A stretch of 64,000 bases of DNA from Sphingomonas sp. Leaf343 (lineage in GTDB: Bacteria > Pseudomonadota > Alphaproteobacteria > Sphingomonadales > Sphingomonadaceae), in assembly GCF_001423765.1 (NCBI RefSeq), contig NZ_LMPG01000010.1:416991-480990 (forward strand), given 5' to 3'. Below, one piece after another: positions 38,146 through 47,163 of this stretch. Made by a program: the position numbers and the translations under genes. The notes under the pieces are model-generated. The model was not told where the DNA came from. It saw nothing but the letters and a program-made list of their open reading frames with translations, and made no database searches. Each line of letters opens with the position of its first letter. Position 1 is the first letter of the stretch.

Positions 38146-40197
38146 ATGACCACGCATCCGTTCTACGCCCTTCATCGCCAGCGTATGGTTCGGGTCGCCG
38201 CGGCGACGCCGCCGGCCAGCGTCGGTGATGCCCCTGCCAACGCGGCGGCGGCGATCGCGCTCGCGCGGACCGCGCATGACCGCGGCGTCGACCTCGTCGT
38301 GTTTCCGGAACTGAACCTCACAAGCTACGCGATCGACGATTTGCACCTGCAATCCGCGCAACAAAGCGCGTCGCTGGCGGCGATCGTCGCGGTGCGCGAT
38401 GCCAGCCGCGACCTGAAGCCCGTGCTGATCGTCGGTGCCGCGATCGAGCGGGCCGGTCGCCTGTACAACTGCGCCGTCGTCATCGCGCGCGGTCGCATCC
38501 TTGGCGTGGTGCCGAAAACCTTCCTGCCCAACTACCGCGAATATTACGAAAAACGCTGGTTCGTCAGCGGCGCTGGCCTCCACGGGCTGACGATCGCAAT
38601 CGGCGGAGAGGACGTGCCGTTCGGCGTCGACCTGCTCTTCGCCGCCACCGACCTGCCCTTCTTCACCTTCCATGCGGAAATCTGCGAGGATTACTGGGCA
38701 CCCACCCCGCCCTCCACCGCCGGTGCGCTGGCGGGGGCGCTGATCTGCTGCAACCTGTCCGCCAGCAACATCGTCATCGGCAAGGCGCGGGAGCGGGCGA
38801 TGCTCGCCGCGGCGCAGTCGGCGCGCGCAGTCTGCGCCTATGTCTATTCCGCCGCTGGACCGGGCGAGAGCACGACCGACCTGTCATGGGACGGTCAGGG
38901 GCTGGTCTACGAACTCGGCGAACTGCTCGCCGGGTCGACCCGCTTCGGCCATGACCCCGAACTTGCCGTCGCCGATATCGATGCGGAGCGGCTGTTGCAG
39001 GAGCGGACGCGGTTCGGCACCTTCAACGACGCCGCCGTCTTCGCCGGCCATCCGGAAACCCGCTTCCGCCGCATCGCCTTCATGCACGGCGACGATGCGC
39101 GCGACACCGGCCTCGAGCGCGATGTCCGCCGCTTCCCCTTCGTCCCCAACGATCCCGACAAGCGCGACGCCGACTGTTACGAGGCGTTCAACATCCAGGT
39201 CGAGGGACTGGCGAAGCGCCTGTCCGCGACGGGATCGAAGACGCTGGTGATCGGCGTGTCCGGCGGCCTCGATTCGACGCACGCGCTGATCGTCGCGGCA
39301 AAGGCGATGGACCGGCTCGGCCGCCCGCGTTCCGACATCCTCGGCTTCACCATGCCCGGCTTCGCCACCGGCGAGGGTACGAAGGCGCATGCCTGGGCGC
39401 TGATGCGCGCGCTCGGCATCGTGGCGGACGAGATCGACATCCGCCCCGCCGCCACACAGATGTTGAAAGATATGGATCATCCGTTCGGACGCGGCGAGCC
39501 GGTCTATGACGTGACGTTCGAGAATGTCCAGGCCGGCCTGCGTACCGATTATCTCTTCCGCCTCGCCAACCAGCGCGGCGGGCTGGTGCTGGGCACCGGC
39601 GACCTCAGCGAGCTGGCGCTCGGCTGGTGCACATATGGCGTCGGCGATCACATGAGTCATTATGCGGTCAATGCCGGGGTGCCGAAGACGCTGATCCAGT
39701 TCCTGATCCGCTGGTGCATCCGCGACGGCCAGTATGACGAGGCCACGAATCAGGTCCTTGCCGGGATCCTCGCGCAGGAGATCAGCCCCGAACTCGTCCC
39801 GGCGGGAGAGGACGGCGCGCTGCAATCGACCGAGTCGAAGATCGGGCCCTATGCACTCAACGACTTCTTCGCGCATTACGTGCTTCGCCACGGCCTTGCT
39901 CCGTCGAAGATCGCCTTCCTCGCCTGGCATGCGTGGCGGGATGCGGACTCCGGCCGCTGGCCCGCCGACTTTCCGGAGGATGCGCGCGTCGCCTACGATC
40001 TGCCGGCGATCCGCTTCTGGCTGGAAAAGTTCCTCGACCGCTTCTTCCGCACCAGCCAGTTCAAGCGGTCGGCATTGCCCAACGGGCCGAAGGTATCGTC
40101 GGGCGGCGCGGTCAGCCCGCGAGGCGATTGGCGCGCGCCGTCCGACGGCACCGCCCGCGTCTGGCTGGAGGAACTCGCCACCAACTGTCCGAAATGA
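38146..40197 (+). CDS. nadE: Glutamine-dependent NAD+ synthase
   Basis: NadE converts nicotinate adenine dinucleotide to NAD+, using ammonia from glutamine. The 683-residue protein has an N-terminal nitrilase-type glutaminase domain with Glu in [16 protein letters not shown], Lys in [13 protein letters not shown] and Cys in [12 protein letters not shown]. The C-terminal synthetase domain holds the ATP P-loop [20 protein letters not shown] and [18 protein letters not shown]. The length is that of the bifunctional bacterial/mycobacterial type. It stands before the inositol operon with a 97-bp gap and is probably separately transcribed. Confidence 0.95.
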   Translation: MTTHPFYALHRQRMVRVAAATPPASVGDAPANAAAAIALARTAHDRGVDLVVFPELNLTSYAIDDLHLQSAQQSASLAAIVAVRDASRDLKPVLIVGAAIERAGRLYNCAVVIARGRILGVVPKTFLPNYREYYEKRWFVSGAGLHGLTIAIGGEDVPFGVDLLFAATDLPFFTFHAEICEDYWAPTPPSTAGALAGALICCNLSASNIVIGKARERAMLAAAQSARAVCAYVYSAAGPGESTTDLSWDGQGLVYELGELLAGSTRFGHDPELAVADIDAERLLQERTRFGTFNDAAVFAGHPETRFRRIAFMHGDDARDTGLERDVRRFPFVPNDPDKRDADCYEAFNIQVEGLAKRLSATGSKTLVIGVSGGLDSTHALIVAAKAMDRLGRPRSDILGFTMPGFATGEGTKAHAWALMRALGIVADEIDIRPAATQMLKDMDHPFGRGEPVYDVTFENVQAGLRTDYLFRLANQRGGLVLGTGDLSELALGWCTYGVGDHMSHYAVNAGVPKTLIQFLIRWCIRDGQYDEATNQVLAGILAQEISPELVPAGEDGALQSTESKIGPYALNDFFAHYVLRHGLAPSKIAFLAWHAWRDADSGRWPADFPEDARVAYDLPAIRFWLEKFLDRFFRTSQFKRSALPNGPKVSSGGAVSPRGDWRAPSDGTARVWLEELATNCPK

Positions 40198-40294
40198 AAG
40201 GTTTTCGCGATAGCGACGAATCGTTAACGATTGGTCGATTGTTACCAATTCGCCACGTTGCCAAATGTTCCTGGCTGGAGCATGTGAAAATCCT

Positions 40295-41170
40295 ATGACA
40301 GTGCCTCCACCGGACGGGTCGCGCGATCGCCGGATCGAGGACCCATCCAATCTCTGGTTGATCCACCCCACCGGGCGCCTGCTGCTGCCCTGGGCGGTTC
40401 GCCGCGGCATTTCCGCGAATTCCGTGTCGGTGGCGGGCCTCGCCCTCGGGGCCGCGGCGGCGCTCAGCTATGCGCAGTTCGACCGGCCGTTCTTCGAACT
40501 CCTTGGACTGGTGCTGTCGATCGGCTGGCTGATCGCGGACGGTCTGGACGGCATGGTCGCGCGCGCGACCGGCACGTCGAGCGCGCTGGGCCGGATGCTC
40601 GACGGGCTGTGCGACCACGGCGTCTTCGCACTGATCTATGTCTCGCTTGCCTTCACTGTCGGCACGGTCGAGGGTTGGGCGCTCGCCGTCGCTGCCGGTG
40701 TCGCCCACGCGGTGCAATCGAGCCTGTACGAGGGGGAGCGCGCCCGCTTCCACCGCCGCATTCGGGGTGTAGCGCGCGTAGCCTCCCCGGCGGCGGAGGG
40801 TAACGCGCTCGTCCGCTTCTATGACTGGTTCGCCAGCGTGCCCGACCGTATGGCCGGCGCGTTCGAACGCGATCTTGCGGGCAGCACCGATCCGGTCGCC
40901 CTCGGCCGCCGCTATGGCGACGCGGCCGTTGCGCCGATGAGGTTGTTGTCGCTCGAAACCGCAAACATGCGGGTGCTGGCGATTTTCGTGGCATGCCTTA
41001 TGGGCGACCCGCGTCTTTTCTGGTGGTTCGAGATCGCACCGCTCTCATTCGTCGCGATCGCCGGCCTTGCCTGGCATCGCCGGGTGGAGTGGACGTTCCG
41101 GACCCACAACTCTCCTGCCGCGACCGAGGCGTCGGCGGCACAGTATCTTGTCAAGGAACAGGGACAATAA
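40295..41170 (+). CDS. CDP-alcohol phosphatidyltransferase family enzyme
   Basis: This is a 291-residue membrane protein. The family signature DG-x2-AR-x8-G-x3-D-x3-D is complete: ADGLDGMVARATG, then ALGRMLDGLCDH, at about residues 80-105. Several hydrophobic helices surround it. Such enzymes transfer a phospho-alcohol group from a CDP-alcohol, making phospholipids or inositol phosphodiesters. The stop codon overlaps the start of the inositol-phosphate synthase gene, and a nucleotidyltransferase follows. An inositol-containing substrate, possibly through CDP-inositol, is therefore a reasonable inference. Confidence 0.85.
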   Translation: MTVPPPDGSRDRRIEDPSNLWLIHPTGRLLLPWAVRRGISANSVSVAGLALGAAAALSYAQFDRPFFELLGLVLSIGWLIADGLDGMVARATGTSSALGRMLDGLCDHGVFALIYVSLAFTVGTVEGWALAVAAGVAHAVQSSLYEGERARFHRRIRGVARVASPAAEGNALVRFYDWFASVPDRMAGAFERDLAGSTDPVALGRRYGDAAVAPMRLLSLETANMRVLAIFVACLMGDPRLFWWFEIAPLSFVAIAGLAWHRRVEWTFRTHNSPAATEASAAQYLVKEQGQ

Positions 41171-42261
41171 TGGGCACTATCCGTATCGCGATCGTCGGGA
41201 TCGGCAACTGCGCCAGCTCGCTCGTGCAGGGCCTGGAATATTATCGTGAGGGCACGAACGATGCCGTGGGGCTGATGCACTGGGAAGTCGGCGGCTATAA
41301 GCCGAGTGATATCAAGGTCGTCGCCGCGTGGGACGTCGACCAGCGCAAGGTCGGCAAGGACGTGGCGGAGGCGGTGTTCGCCAAGCCGAACTGCACCGCC
41401 GTGTTCGCTGCGAACCTGCCCGCCACCGGCACGATCGTGAAGATGGGCGCGGTGCTGGACGGCGTCGCCGAGCACATGGCCGACTTCAAGGACGATCGCA
41501 CCTTCATCGTCGCCAACGACACGCAGCCGACCAAGGAACAGGTCATCGCGGAGCTGAAGGCGTCGGGCGCGGACGTGCTGATGAACTACCTCCCCGTCGG
41601 CAGCCAGGAGGCGACCGAATTCTACGCCGAATGCGCGATCGAGGCCGGCGTCGCCTTCGTCAACAACATCCCCGTCTTCATCGCGTCGAACCCGGTCTGG
41701 GCGAAGCGGTTCGAGGATGCCGGCGTGCCGATCGTCGGTGACGACATCAAGGCGCAGCTTGGCGCGACGATCGTCCACCGCGTGCTGACCGACCTGTTCG
41801 CGAAGCGCGGCGTGAAGCTGGATCGGACGTACCAGCTCAACACCGGCGGCAACACCGACTTCCTGAACATGTCGAACCACCGCCGTCTGGCGTCGAAGAA
41901 GATCAGCAAGACGGAGGCGGTGCAGTCCGTCGCCGCCGAGCGTCTGGACGACGACAACGTGCATATCGGCCCCAGCGACTATGTGCCGTGGCAGAACGAT
42001 AACAAGGTCTGCTTCCTGCGCATGGAAGGCCAGCTGTTCGGCGGCGTGCCGATGAACCTGGAACTGCGCCTGTCGGTCGAGGATTCGCCCAACTCCGCGG
42101 GCGTCGCGATCGACATGATCCGTTGCGCCAAGATCGCGGTCGATCGCGGCATCGGTGGCGTCATCGACCCCGCCTCGGCCTATTTTTGCAAGCATCCGCG
42201 CACGCAGATGACCGACGACATCGCCCAGATCGAGGTCGAGAAGTTCATCGCGGCCGCGTGA
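41170..42261 (+). CDS. myo-Inositol-1(3)-phosphate synthase
   Basis: This is a 363-residue NAD-dependent enzyme that cyclises glucose 6-phosphate to inositol phosphate. The Rossmann start is IRIAIVGIGNCASSLVQGLE. Family elements are KVVAAWDVDQRKVGKDV, FIVANDTQPTKEQV, LMNYLPVGSQEATEFYAE, VGDDIKAQLGATIVHRVL and QLNTGGNTDFLNM. The length fits the short actinobacterial/archaeal type rather than the eukaryotic type. It starts within the stop codon of the CDP-alcohol transferase gene and ends 1 base before the nucleotidyltransferase gene, so the three genes form one operon. Confidence 0.92.
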   Translation: MGTIRIAIVGIGNCASSLVQGLEYYREGTNDAVGLMHWEVGGYKPSDIKVVAAWDVDQRKVGKDVAEAVFAKPNCTAVFAANLPATGTIVKMGAVLDGVAEHMADFKDDRTFIVANDTQPTKEQVIAELKASGADVLMNYLPVGSQEATEFYAECAIEAGVAFVNNIPVFIASNPVWAKRFEDAGVPIVGDDIKAQLGATIVHRVLTDLFAKRGVKLDRTYQLNTGGNTDFLNMSNHRRLASKKISKTEAVQSVAAERLDDDNVHIGPSDYVPWQNDNKVCFLRMEGQLFGGVPMNLELRLSVEDSPNSAGVAIDMIRCAKIAVDRGIGGVIDPASAYFCKHPRTQMTDDIAQIEVEKFIAAA

Positions 42262-42262
42262 G

Positions 42263-42997
42263 ATGAATGATACCGGGGCGATCCTGACGGGCGTCCTGCT
42301 CGCCGCCGGCCATGGCAGCCGCTTGCGGGGCAGCGCGCCCTACAAGCCGCTTTGCCCGGTCGGCGGTCGCCCCCTGATCGATCACGCGCTGTACGGCATG
42401 GCGGAGGCCGGGCTGACGCGCGCGGTCGTGGTGCTGGGATACGGCGCGGAGGCGATCGCCGCACACCTCGCCACGCGCGACTGGCCGCTCGTGGTGGACA
42501 CGGTGATGACGCGCGACCACCGCGAGCCGAACGGCGTCTCCGTCCTCGCCGCCGCGCCCCTGCTGGAGGGCGAGGAAGCGGTGCTGGCGATGTGCGATCA
42601 CCTTGTCGCCCCGGCGCTCTACGCCCGCCTCGCCGCCACCGGCGCGCGCGGGGGCACCACGCTCGGCATCGATCGCCGGATCGGCCACCCCTGGGTCGAT
42701 CCCGACGACGTGACATGGGTTCGCACCTGCGGCGATGCGATCGTGGAGATCGGCAAGCTCGCGGCGGGCGGCATGGCCGATGCCGACGCCTACGACACCG
42801 GCGTCTTCGCGATTGGGCCAGCGCTGTTCGACGCGCTCGCCAGCCTCGCCGCGCCGTCGCTGACCGACGGAATGCGGATGCTCGCCGCCGACGCACGCGC
42901 GTTCACGGTCGATTGCAGCGATCTGGAGTGGATCGACGTCGACGACGCCGCGGCGCTCGCCAAGGCCGAGGACTGGATGCTCGCGCGGGCGGCCTGA
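42263..42997 (+). CDS. Sugar/inositol-phosphate nucleotidyltransferase (MobA/GlmU-like)
   Basis: This is a 244-residue protein. The NTP-transferase signature LLAAGHGSRLRGSAPYKPL (about residues 11-30) has the Gly-rich loop and the catalytic Lys. VGGRPLIDHAL, VVLGYGAEAIA and VLAMCDHLVAP (metal-binding Asp) follow. Its place after inositol-phosphate synthase and a CDP-alcohol transferase suggests it makes CDP-inositol, like the IPCT enzymes of di-inositol-phosphate pathways. This is inferred from context, and a MobA-like or other sugar activity is not excluded. Confidence 0.8.
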   Translation: MNDTGAILTGVLLAAGHGSRLRGSAPYKPLCPVGGRPLIDHALYGMAEAGLTRAVVVLGYGAEAIAAHLATRDWPLVVDTVMTRDHREPNGVSVLAAAPLLEGEEAVLAMCDHLVAPALYARLAATGARGGTTLGIDRRIGHPWVDPDDVTWVRTCGDAIVEIGKLAAGGMADADAYDTGVFAIGPALFDALASLAAPSLTDGMRMLAADARAFTVDCSDLEWIDVDDAAALAKAEDWMLARAA

Positions 42998-43011
42998 ACA
43001 GTTCGCGCAAC

Positions 43012-43770
43012 CTACCCCTCCAGACGAACCCGCACCGAACGCCCCACCGCCCAATCCTCCGCAACCCGCACCAGCCCCGGTGCCACGACCTCACCGAGTA
43101 CGTCGCGCGCTGGCAACATAATCCCCGGCACCCCCTCCCCCACAGCCCGCCCGGCCTCGATCCGCACGAGATGATCGCCCACCGTCCGCGCCTCGTCGGC
43201 GCTGTGCGTCACATACAGCATCGGCATCGCAAACCGCCGCCTCAGCTCCGTGACAAAGCCCAGCACCTCTCCGCGCCGCGCCGCATCGAGCGCGGACACC
43301 GGCTCGTCCAGCAGCAACAGTGTCGGCTGGCTCAGCATCGCGCGGCCCAGCGCCACCCGCTGACGCTCGCCGCCCGACAGATCGCGCGGCGACCGCCCCA
43401 GCAGCGGCCGGATCGCCAGCACGTCGATCACCGCATCCCACCCGATCCGCCGCTCGCCTTTGGCCCGGCTCCACCCATAGGCCAGGTTCCGCTCGACCGA
43501 GAGGTGCGGGAACAGCCGCGCATCCTGATGCACCACACCGATCCGCCGCCGCTCCGCCGGCACGAACACCCCGGCCGCGGTATCGTTCAGCACCCGGTCG
43601 CCCACCGCGACGACGCCCTCGTCCGGCCGCGTCAGCCCCGCCACCACCGCCAGCGTCGCCGACTTGCCTGCGCCGGACGGGCCGAACAGCACCGTCACCC
43701 CGTCCTCCGGCCCTTCGAACGCCACGTCGAGCCGGAACGCGCCCAGCCGCTGCCGCGCCGCGACCCTCAT
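43012..43770 (-). CDS. modC: Molybdate ABC transporter ATP-binding protein
   Basis: This is a 252-residue ABC ATPase with Walker A LFGPSGAGKSATLAVVAG, the Q-loop region GVVHQDARLFPHLSVERNL, the signature LSGGERQRVALGRA and Walker B LLLLDEPVSAL. It lacks most of the C-terminal TOBE (molybdate-binding) region of longer ModC proteins; only a short tail (about 30 residues) follows the ATPase core. The start overlaps the modB stop by 4 bases. The HPHLSVERNLAYG-type segment is typical of ModC. Confidence 0.88.
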   Translation of the reverse strand: MRVAARQRLGAFRLDVAFEGPEDGVTVLFGPSGAGKSATLAVVAGLTRPDEGVVAVGDRVLNDTAAGVFVPAERRRIGVVHQDARLFPHLSVERNLAYGWSRAKGERRIGWDAVIDVLAIRPLLGRSPRDLSGGERQRVALGRAMLSQPTLLLLDEPVSALDAARRGEVLGFVTELRRRFAMPMLYVTHSADEARTVGDHLVRIEAGRAVGEGVPGIMLPARDVLGEVVAPGLVRVAEDWAVGRSVRVRLEG

Positions 43771-44453
43771 GCGCCCGCCCGCCGACGCCCGAACCGCAGC
43801 AACGCCTCCGACGCGACCAGTCCGGCGATCGCCAGCGCGAAGGATATCGCCGACAGGCGGGCGGCAGTCGCCTCGCCGCCCGGCACCTGCAACGCGGCAT
43901 AGATCGCCAGCGGCAGCGTCTGCGTCTCGCCCGGGATACTCGCGGCGAAGGTGATGACCGCGCCGAACTCGCCCAGCGCCGCTGCGAATCCGACCACCGC
44001 GCCCGCGACCAGCCCCGGCCACGCCAGCGGCAACACGATCGTGACGGCCCGGTCCCATGCTCCCGCCCCAAGGCTCCGCGCCGCCTCCTCCAGCTTCGGA
44101 TCGACACCCTCGATCGCCAGCCGCACGCTCCGCAGCATCAGCGGGAACGCACAGACGCCCGCCGCCAGCGCCGCACCCGCGCTGGTGAACGCCAGCCGCA
44201 CCCCGAACCACGCATCCAGCCATCGTCCGACCGGCCCCTGCACGCCGAAGATGGTCAGCAGTACGAAGCCCACAACCACAGGCGGCAGGATCAATGGCGC
44301 GTGCAGCCCGGCATCCAGCAGCACCCGCCCCGGAAACCGGTACCGCGCCAGCACCCACGCGAACCCGACCGCCGCGATCATCCCAAACAGCGTCGCCTCG
44401 CCGGCCACGACCAGCGTCAGGCGCAGGGCCTCCCATTCGTCAGGACTCAGCAA
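43767..44453 (-). CDS. modB: Molybdate ABC transporter permease
   Basis: This is a 228-residue inner-membrane protein with five to six helices and the ABC permease EAA loop: EEAARSLGAGAWDRAVTIVLPLAWPGL (key residues EAA, G). It also has FAAALGEFGAVITFA, characteristic of ModB/CysT-type permeases. It passes molybdate delivered by ModA. Its stop overlaps the modC start, and 228 bases separate it from modA. Confidence 0.92.
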   Translation of the reverse strand: MLSPDEWEALRLTLVVAGEATLFGMIAAVGFAWVLARYRFPGRVLLDAGLHAPLILPPVVVGFVLLTIFGVQGPVGRWLDAWFGVRLAFTSAGAALAAGVCAFPLMLRSVRLAIEGVDPKLEEAARSLGAGAWDRAVTIVLPLAWPGLVAGAVVGFAAALGEFGAVITFAASIPGETQTLPLAIYAALQVPGGEATAARLSAISFALAIAGLVASEALLRFGRRRAGA

Positions 44454-44681
44454 AGGGCAGCCGCCGTCTTAAGCGATCGTGACGCAGCCCTGACGGAGGG
44501 GTGCCCCGCTCTCGTGAGCGCATGGAACACGCCTCCCCTCCACGGCCCGGCAAGGACCTCGCCAGCCCGGAACCATGCGAAGGCTGGAGCCGAAACCCCG
44601 CACGGGTCATGGCGAGCGTACGACGCCCGCAGTCGGGGTGGCTGCGCTTCAAACCAGGATCTCCCGCAAATATCCGGTCCT
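44454..44681. other. Gap inside the mod operon with small hairpins
   Basis: I see no convincing protein gene here. Short perfect stems occur, for example CCAGCC/GGCTGG around 44570-44600. The composition is unlike the flanking genes, and the stretch may be an intergenic repeat element, though only one copy was noticed in the window. Its presence between modA and modB is unusual because these genes are normally adjacent. Confidence 0.35.
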
Positions 44682-45446
44682 TCAAACCACCCGGAACCGG
44701 AACCGTCGGAAGATCGCCTGAGCCTCGCTCCCGCCCAGATATCGGTAGAAGCGTGCCGCCCCCGGCCCCGCCCCTTTCACCACCGCTGCCGGGTAGACGA
44801 TCGCCGGGTGACTCGCCGCCGGAAACAGCCCGACGATCCGCACCCCCGGCTCCGCCGCCGCATCGCTCTCGTATACGACGCCCAGCGGGGCCTCGCCGCG
44901 CGCCACGAACGCCAGCGCCGCGCGCACGTCCGCTGCCGGCGCGAGCTGCCCTGCCACCTGCTGCCACACGCCAAGCCGGGTCAGCGCCGTCTGCGCATAG
45001 CGCCCCGCCGGCACCGCGTCGGGCTGGCCGATCGCCAGACGCCCTCCATCCAGCGCCGCCCCGATCGCAAATCCCGGCCGGATCGTCAGCCGCACCCGGC
45101 TCGCCCGCGGCGCGACCAGCGCCAGCCGTCCGCCCAGCAGATCGCGTCGCATCCCCGGTTGCAGCCGGCCGCCGCGCGCGAGTTCGTCCATCCACCGCTC
45201 GTCGGCAGAGACGAACAGGTCCGCCCCCGCGCCCGCCGCGATCTGCCGCGCGATCGTCCCGCTCGCCGCAAAGGAAAAGCGCACCGCCTGCCCTGTCCGC
45301 TTTCGATAGGCGCGACCCACTGCCTGCATGGCATCGGTCAGAGAAGCCGCCGCGAACACGGTCAGCGGCAGTGGGGTCTGCGCGACGGCGGGAAGGGCGA
45401 AGCTCGCGGCAAGACCGGCGATCACGAAACGGCGTGTATTTTTCAT
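44682..45446 (-). CDS. modA: Molybdate ABC transporter substrate-binding protein
   Basis: This is a 254-residue periplasmic protein. The signal peptide is FVIAGLAASFALPAVAQ. The binding protein begins PLTVFAAASLTDAMQ and continues FSFAASGTIARQIAAGAGADLFVSAD, AIGQPDAVPAGRYAQTAL and VVYESDAAAEPGV. These are the ModA oxyanion-binding elements (two Ser and an Ala/Val backbone site). The Met at 45446 starts the signal peptide. A small inverted repeat (TATCC-GTAG-GGATA) lies over the start region on the coding strand. Confidence 0.93.
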   Translation of the reverse strand: MKNTRRFVIAGLAASFALPAVAQTPLPLTVFAAASLTDAMQAVGRAYRKRTGQAVRFSFAASGTIARQIAAGAGADLFVSADERWMDELARGGRLQPGMRRDLLGGRLALVAPRASRVRLTIRPGFAIGAALDGGRLAIGQPDAVPAGRYAQTALTRLGVWQQVAGQLAPAADVRAALAFVARGEAPLGVVYESDAAAEPGVRIVGLFPAASHPAIVYPAAVVKGAGPGAARFYRYLGGSEAQAIFRRFRFRVV

Positions 45447-45604
45447 ATCCCTACGGATACAACGCCTGATCGCCACGACAAGCCCCGCGTGCCACCGACC
45501 TGCGACGGTGCCGTTGTCCTATAACCCGACGATCCTCCGATATGGGTGTCGAACACAAGCCACCGGACAGTCCTCTGCGAACGTCGCACGGGCCTGACCT
45601 CTGC

Positions 45605-46591
45605 CTAACCTTCCGCGGCCAGATTCTTGAAATCCTTGTCTACGCAGTCGCCGGCCGATTCGATCTGGATCGTCGTGTGTCCTATGGCGTAACGCTCGGT
45701 CAGCAGCGTCTTCACCTGTCGCAAAATCGCCGGCTGGTCACCCCCCGCCGCCATGTCGACGTGCAGCGTCGCCAGCGTCTTGCCCGAACTCAGCGACCAG
45801 AGGTGGACATGGTGAACGCCCACGACGCCCGGCACGCTGGCGGCGATATCCGCCTCCAGCCGGCCCGCATCCAGCCCCTCCGGAACGCCTTCCAGCAGGA
45901 TGTGCAGCGACTGCGTCAGCAACGCCCACGCACTGCGCAGGATCAGCAGCGACACCAGCACCGACAGGATCGGATCGATCGGCGTCCAGCCGCTGACCCA
46001 GATCACCCCCGCCGCGACGATCGCCGCGACGGAACCCAGCAGATCCCCCGCGACGTGCAGGATCGCACCCCTGATGTTGATCTGCTCGCGATCCGCCCGC
46101 ATCAGGATTGCGAAGACCAGACAGTTCACCACCAGCCCCAGCACCGCGATCACCAGCATCGGCCCGGCCAGCACCGGATGCGGATCGGCGATCCGCTGCA
46201 CCGCCTCCACCACGATCCATATCGTCAGGCCGAACAGCGCAAGCGCGTTGACGAAGCCGGCCAGCACCTCGAACCGGGCATAGCCGAACGACCGCTTCGC
46301 ATCGGGCTTGCGGGCGGCGATGTGGAACCCCAGCCACGCCAGCCCCAGCGCCGCGGCATCGGTGAGCATGTGGCCGGCATCCGCGATCAGCGCCAGCGAC
46401 CCGGAGAGATAGCCGCCGATCACCTCCGCGATCATGAACCCCGCCGTCAGCAGGAACCCGATCAGCACCGCCCGCTTGTTGCCGCCGCCATGGACATGAC
46501 CCGCCCCGTGGGCATGGCCCCCTCCGTGAGAATGCCCGTGCGGATGCCCATGATCGTGGTCATGCCCGTGGTTCGCGTGATCGTGGTTCAT
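45605..46591 (-). CDS. Cation diffusion facilitator (CzcD/ZitB-type) metal exporter
   Basis: This is a 328-residue protein. The N-terminal 40 residues are a His-rich segment with repeated HDHGHPHG-type units. Six membrane helices follow, with the metal site ALIADAGHMLTDAAAL (HxxxD) and AILHVAGDLLGSVAAI (HxxxD) in helices 2 and 5. The C-terminal cytoplasmic domain contains HHVHLWSLSSGK. This is a proton-coupled exporter of Zn2+ and possibly Co2+ or Cd2+. No cognate regulator is adjacent. Confidence 0.93.
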   Translation of the reverse strand: MNHDHANHGHDHDHGHPHGHSHGGGHAHGAGHVHGGGNKRAVLIGFLLTAGFMIAEVIGGYLSGSLALIADAGHMLTDAAALGLAWLGFHIAARKPDAKRSFGYARFEVLAGFVNALALFGLTIWIVVEAVQRIADPHPVLAGPMLVIAVLGLVVNCLVFAILMRADREQINIRGAILHVAGDLLGSVAAIVAAGVIWVSGWTPIDPILSVLVSLLILRSAWALLTQSLHILLEGVPEGLDAGRLEADIAASVPGVVGVHHVHLWSLSSGKTLATLHVDMAAGGDQPAILRQVKTLLTERYAIGHTTIQIESAGDCVDKDFKNLAAEG

Positions 46592-46646
46592 CGATCATGG
46601 CCTTACCCCGGCGGGAGCGATCGGAGAAGCCGGCGGTTAGGGCTTC

Positions 46647-47063
46647 ATGCGCCAATCCACCACGATGCTGACGATCGCCACGCCGGGACAGGGCCTGCAC
46701 GAGATCACGCGGCAAATTACGGAATGGGTCGATGCCGAGGGCTATGACGCCGGTCTGCTGACGATCTTCTGCCGCCACACTTCCGCCTCGCTGCTGATCC
46801 AGGAAAACGCCGCCCCCGCCGCCCGCCGGGACGTCGAACGCTATTTTGCCCGGATCGCTCCCGAAAGCACGGATTACGAGCATGACGACGAGGGACCCGA
46901 TGACATGCCCGCACATCTCCGCAGCGCGCTGACGCAGACGCAACTGGGCATCCCGCTAATCGACGGCGCGATGGTTCTGGGGACATGGCAGGGCATCTAC
47001 CTGTTCGAACATCGCCGGCGGCCGCATCGCCGCACGCTGGCGCTGCACATGCTCGGCGAATGA
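46647..47063 (+). CDS. YjbQ family protein (secondary thiamine-phosphate synthase-like)
   Basis: This 138-residue protein of the UPF0047/YjbQ family has TTMLTIATPGQGLHEITRQI, LLTIFCRHTSASLLIQENA (conserved His), YEHDDEGPDDMPAHLRSAL (conserved His and Asp) and GTWQGIYLFEHR. These contain the family's metal-binding His residues. A weak thiamine-phosphate synthase activity has been ascribed to some members; the natural role is unsettled. It is divergent from the CDF gene. Confidence 0.92.
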   Translation: MRQSTTMLTIATPGQGLHEITRQITEWVDAEGYDAGLLTIFCRHTSASLLIQENAAPAARRDVERYFARIAPESTDYEHDDEGPDDMPAHLRSALTQTQLGIPLIDGAMVLGTWQGIYLFEHRRRPHRRTLALHMLGE

Positions 47064-47163
47064 TCGTTTGCTGAACGGGAGCCAAGCCGTTCATCGCTCG
47101 TTCCACATCCAACGGCTAATACGGGGCGGTTCGCCGCATCGGCCGCGAACGGAGACGTGGAAC

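Noticed and set aside
45435..45470. Possible ModE operator at the modA start
   Set aside because: Only one half (CGTTGTAT) resembles a Mo-box and the inverted half is poor. The short TATCC/GGATA repeat alone is not enough evidence.
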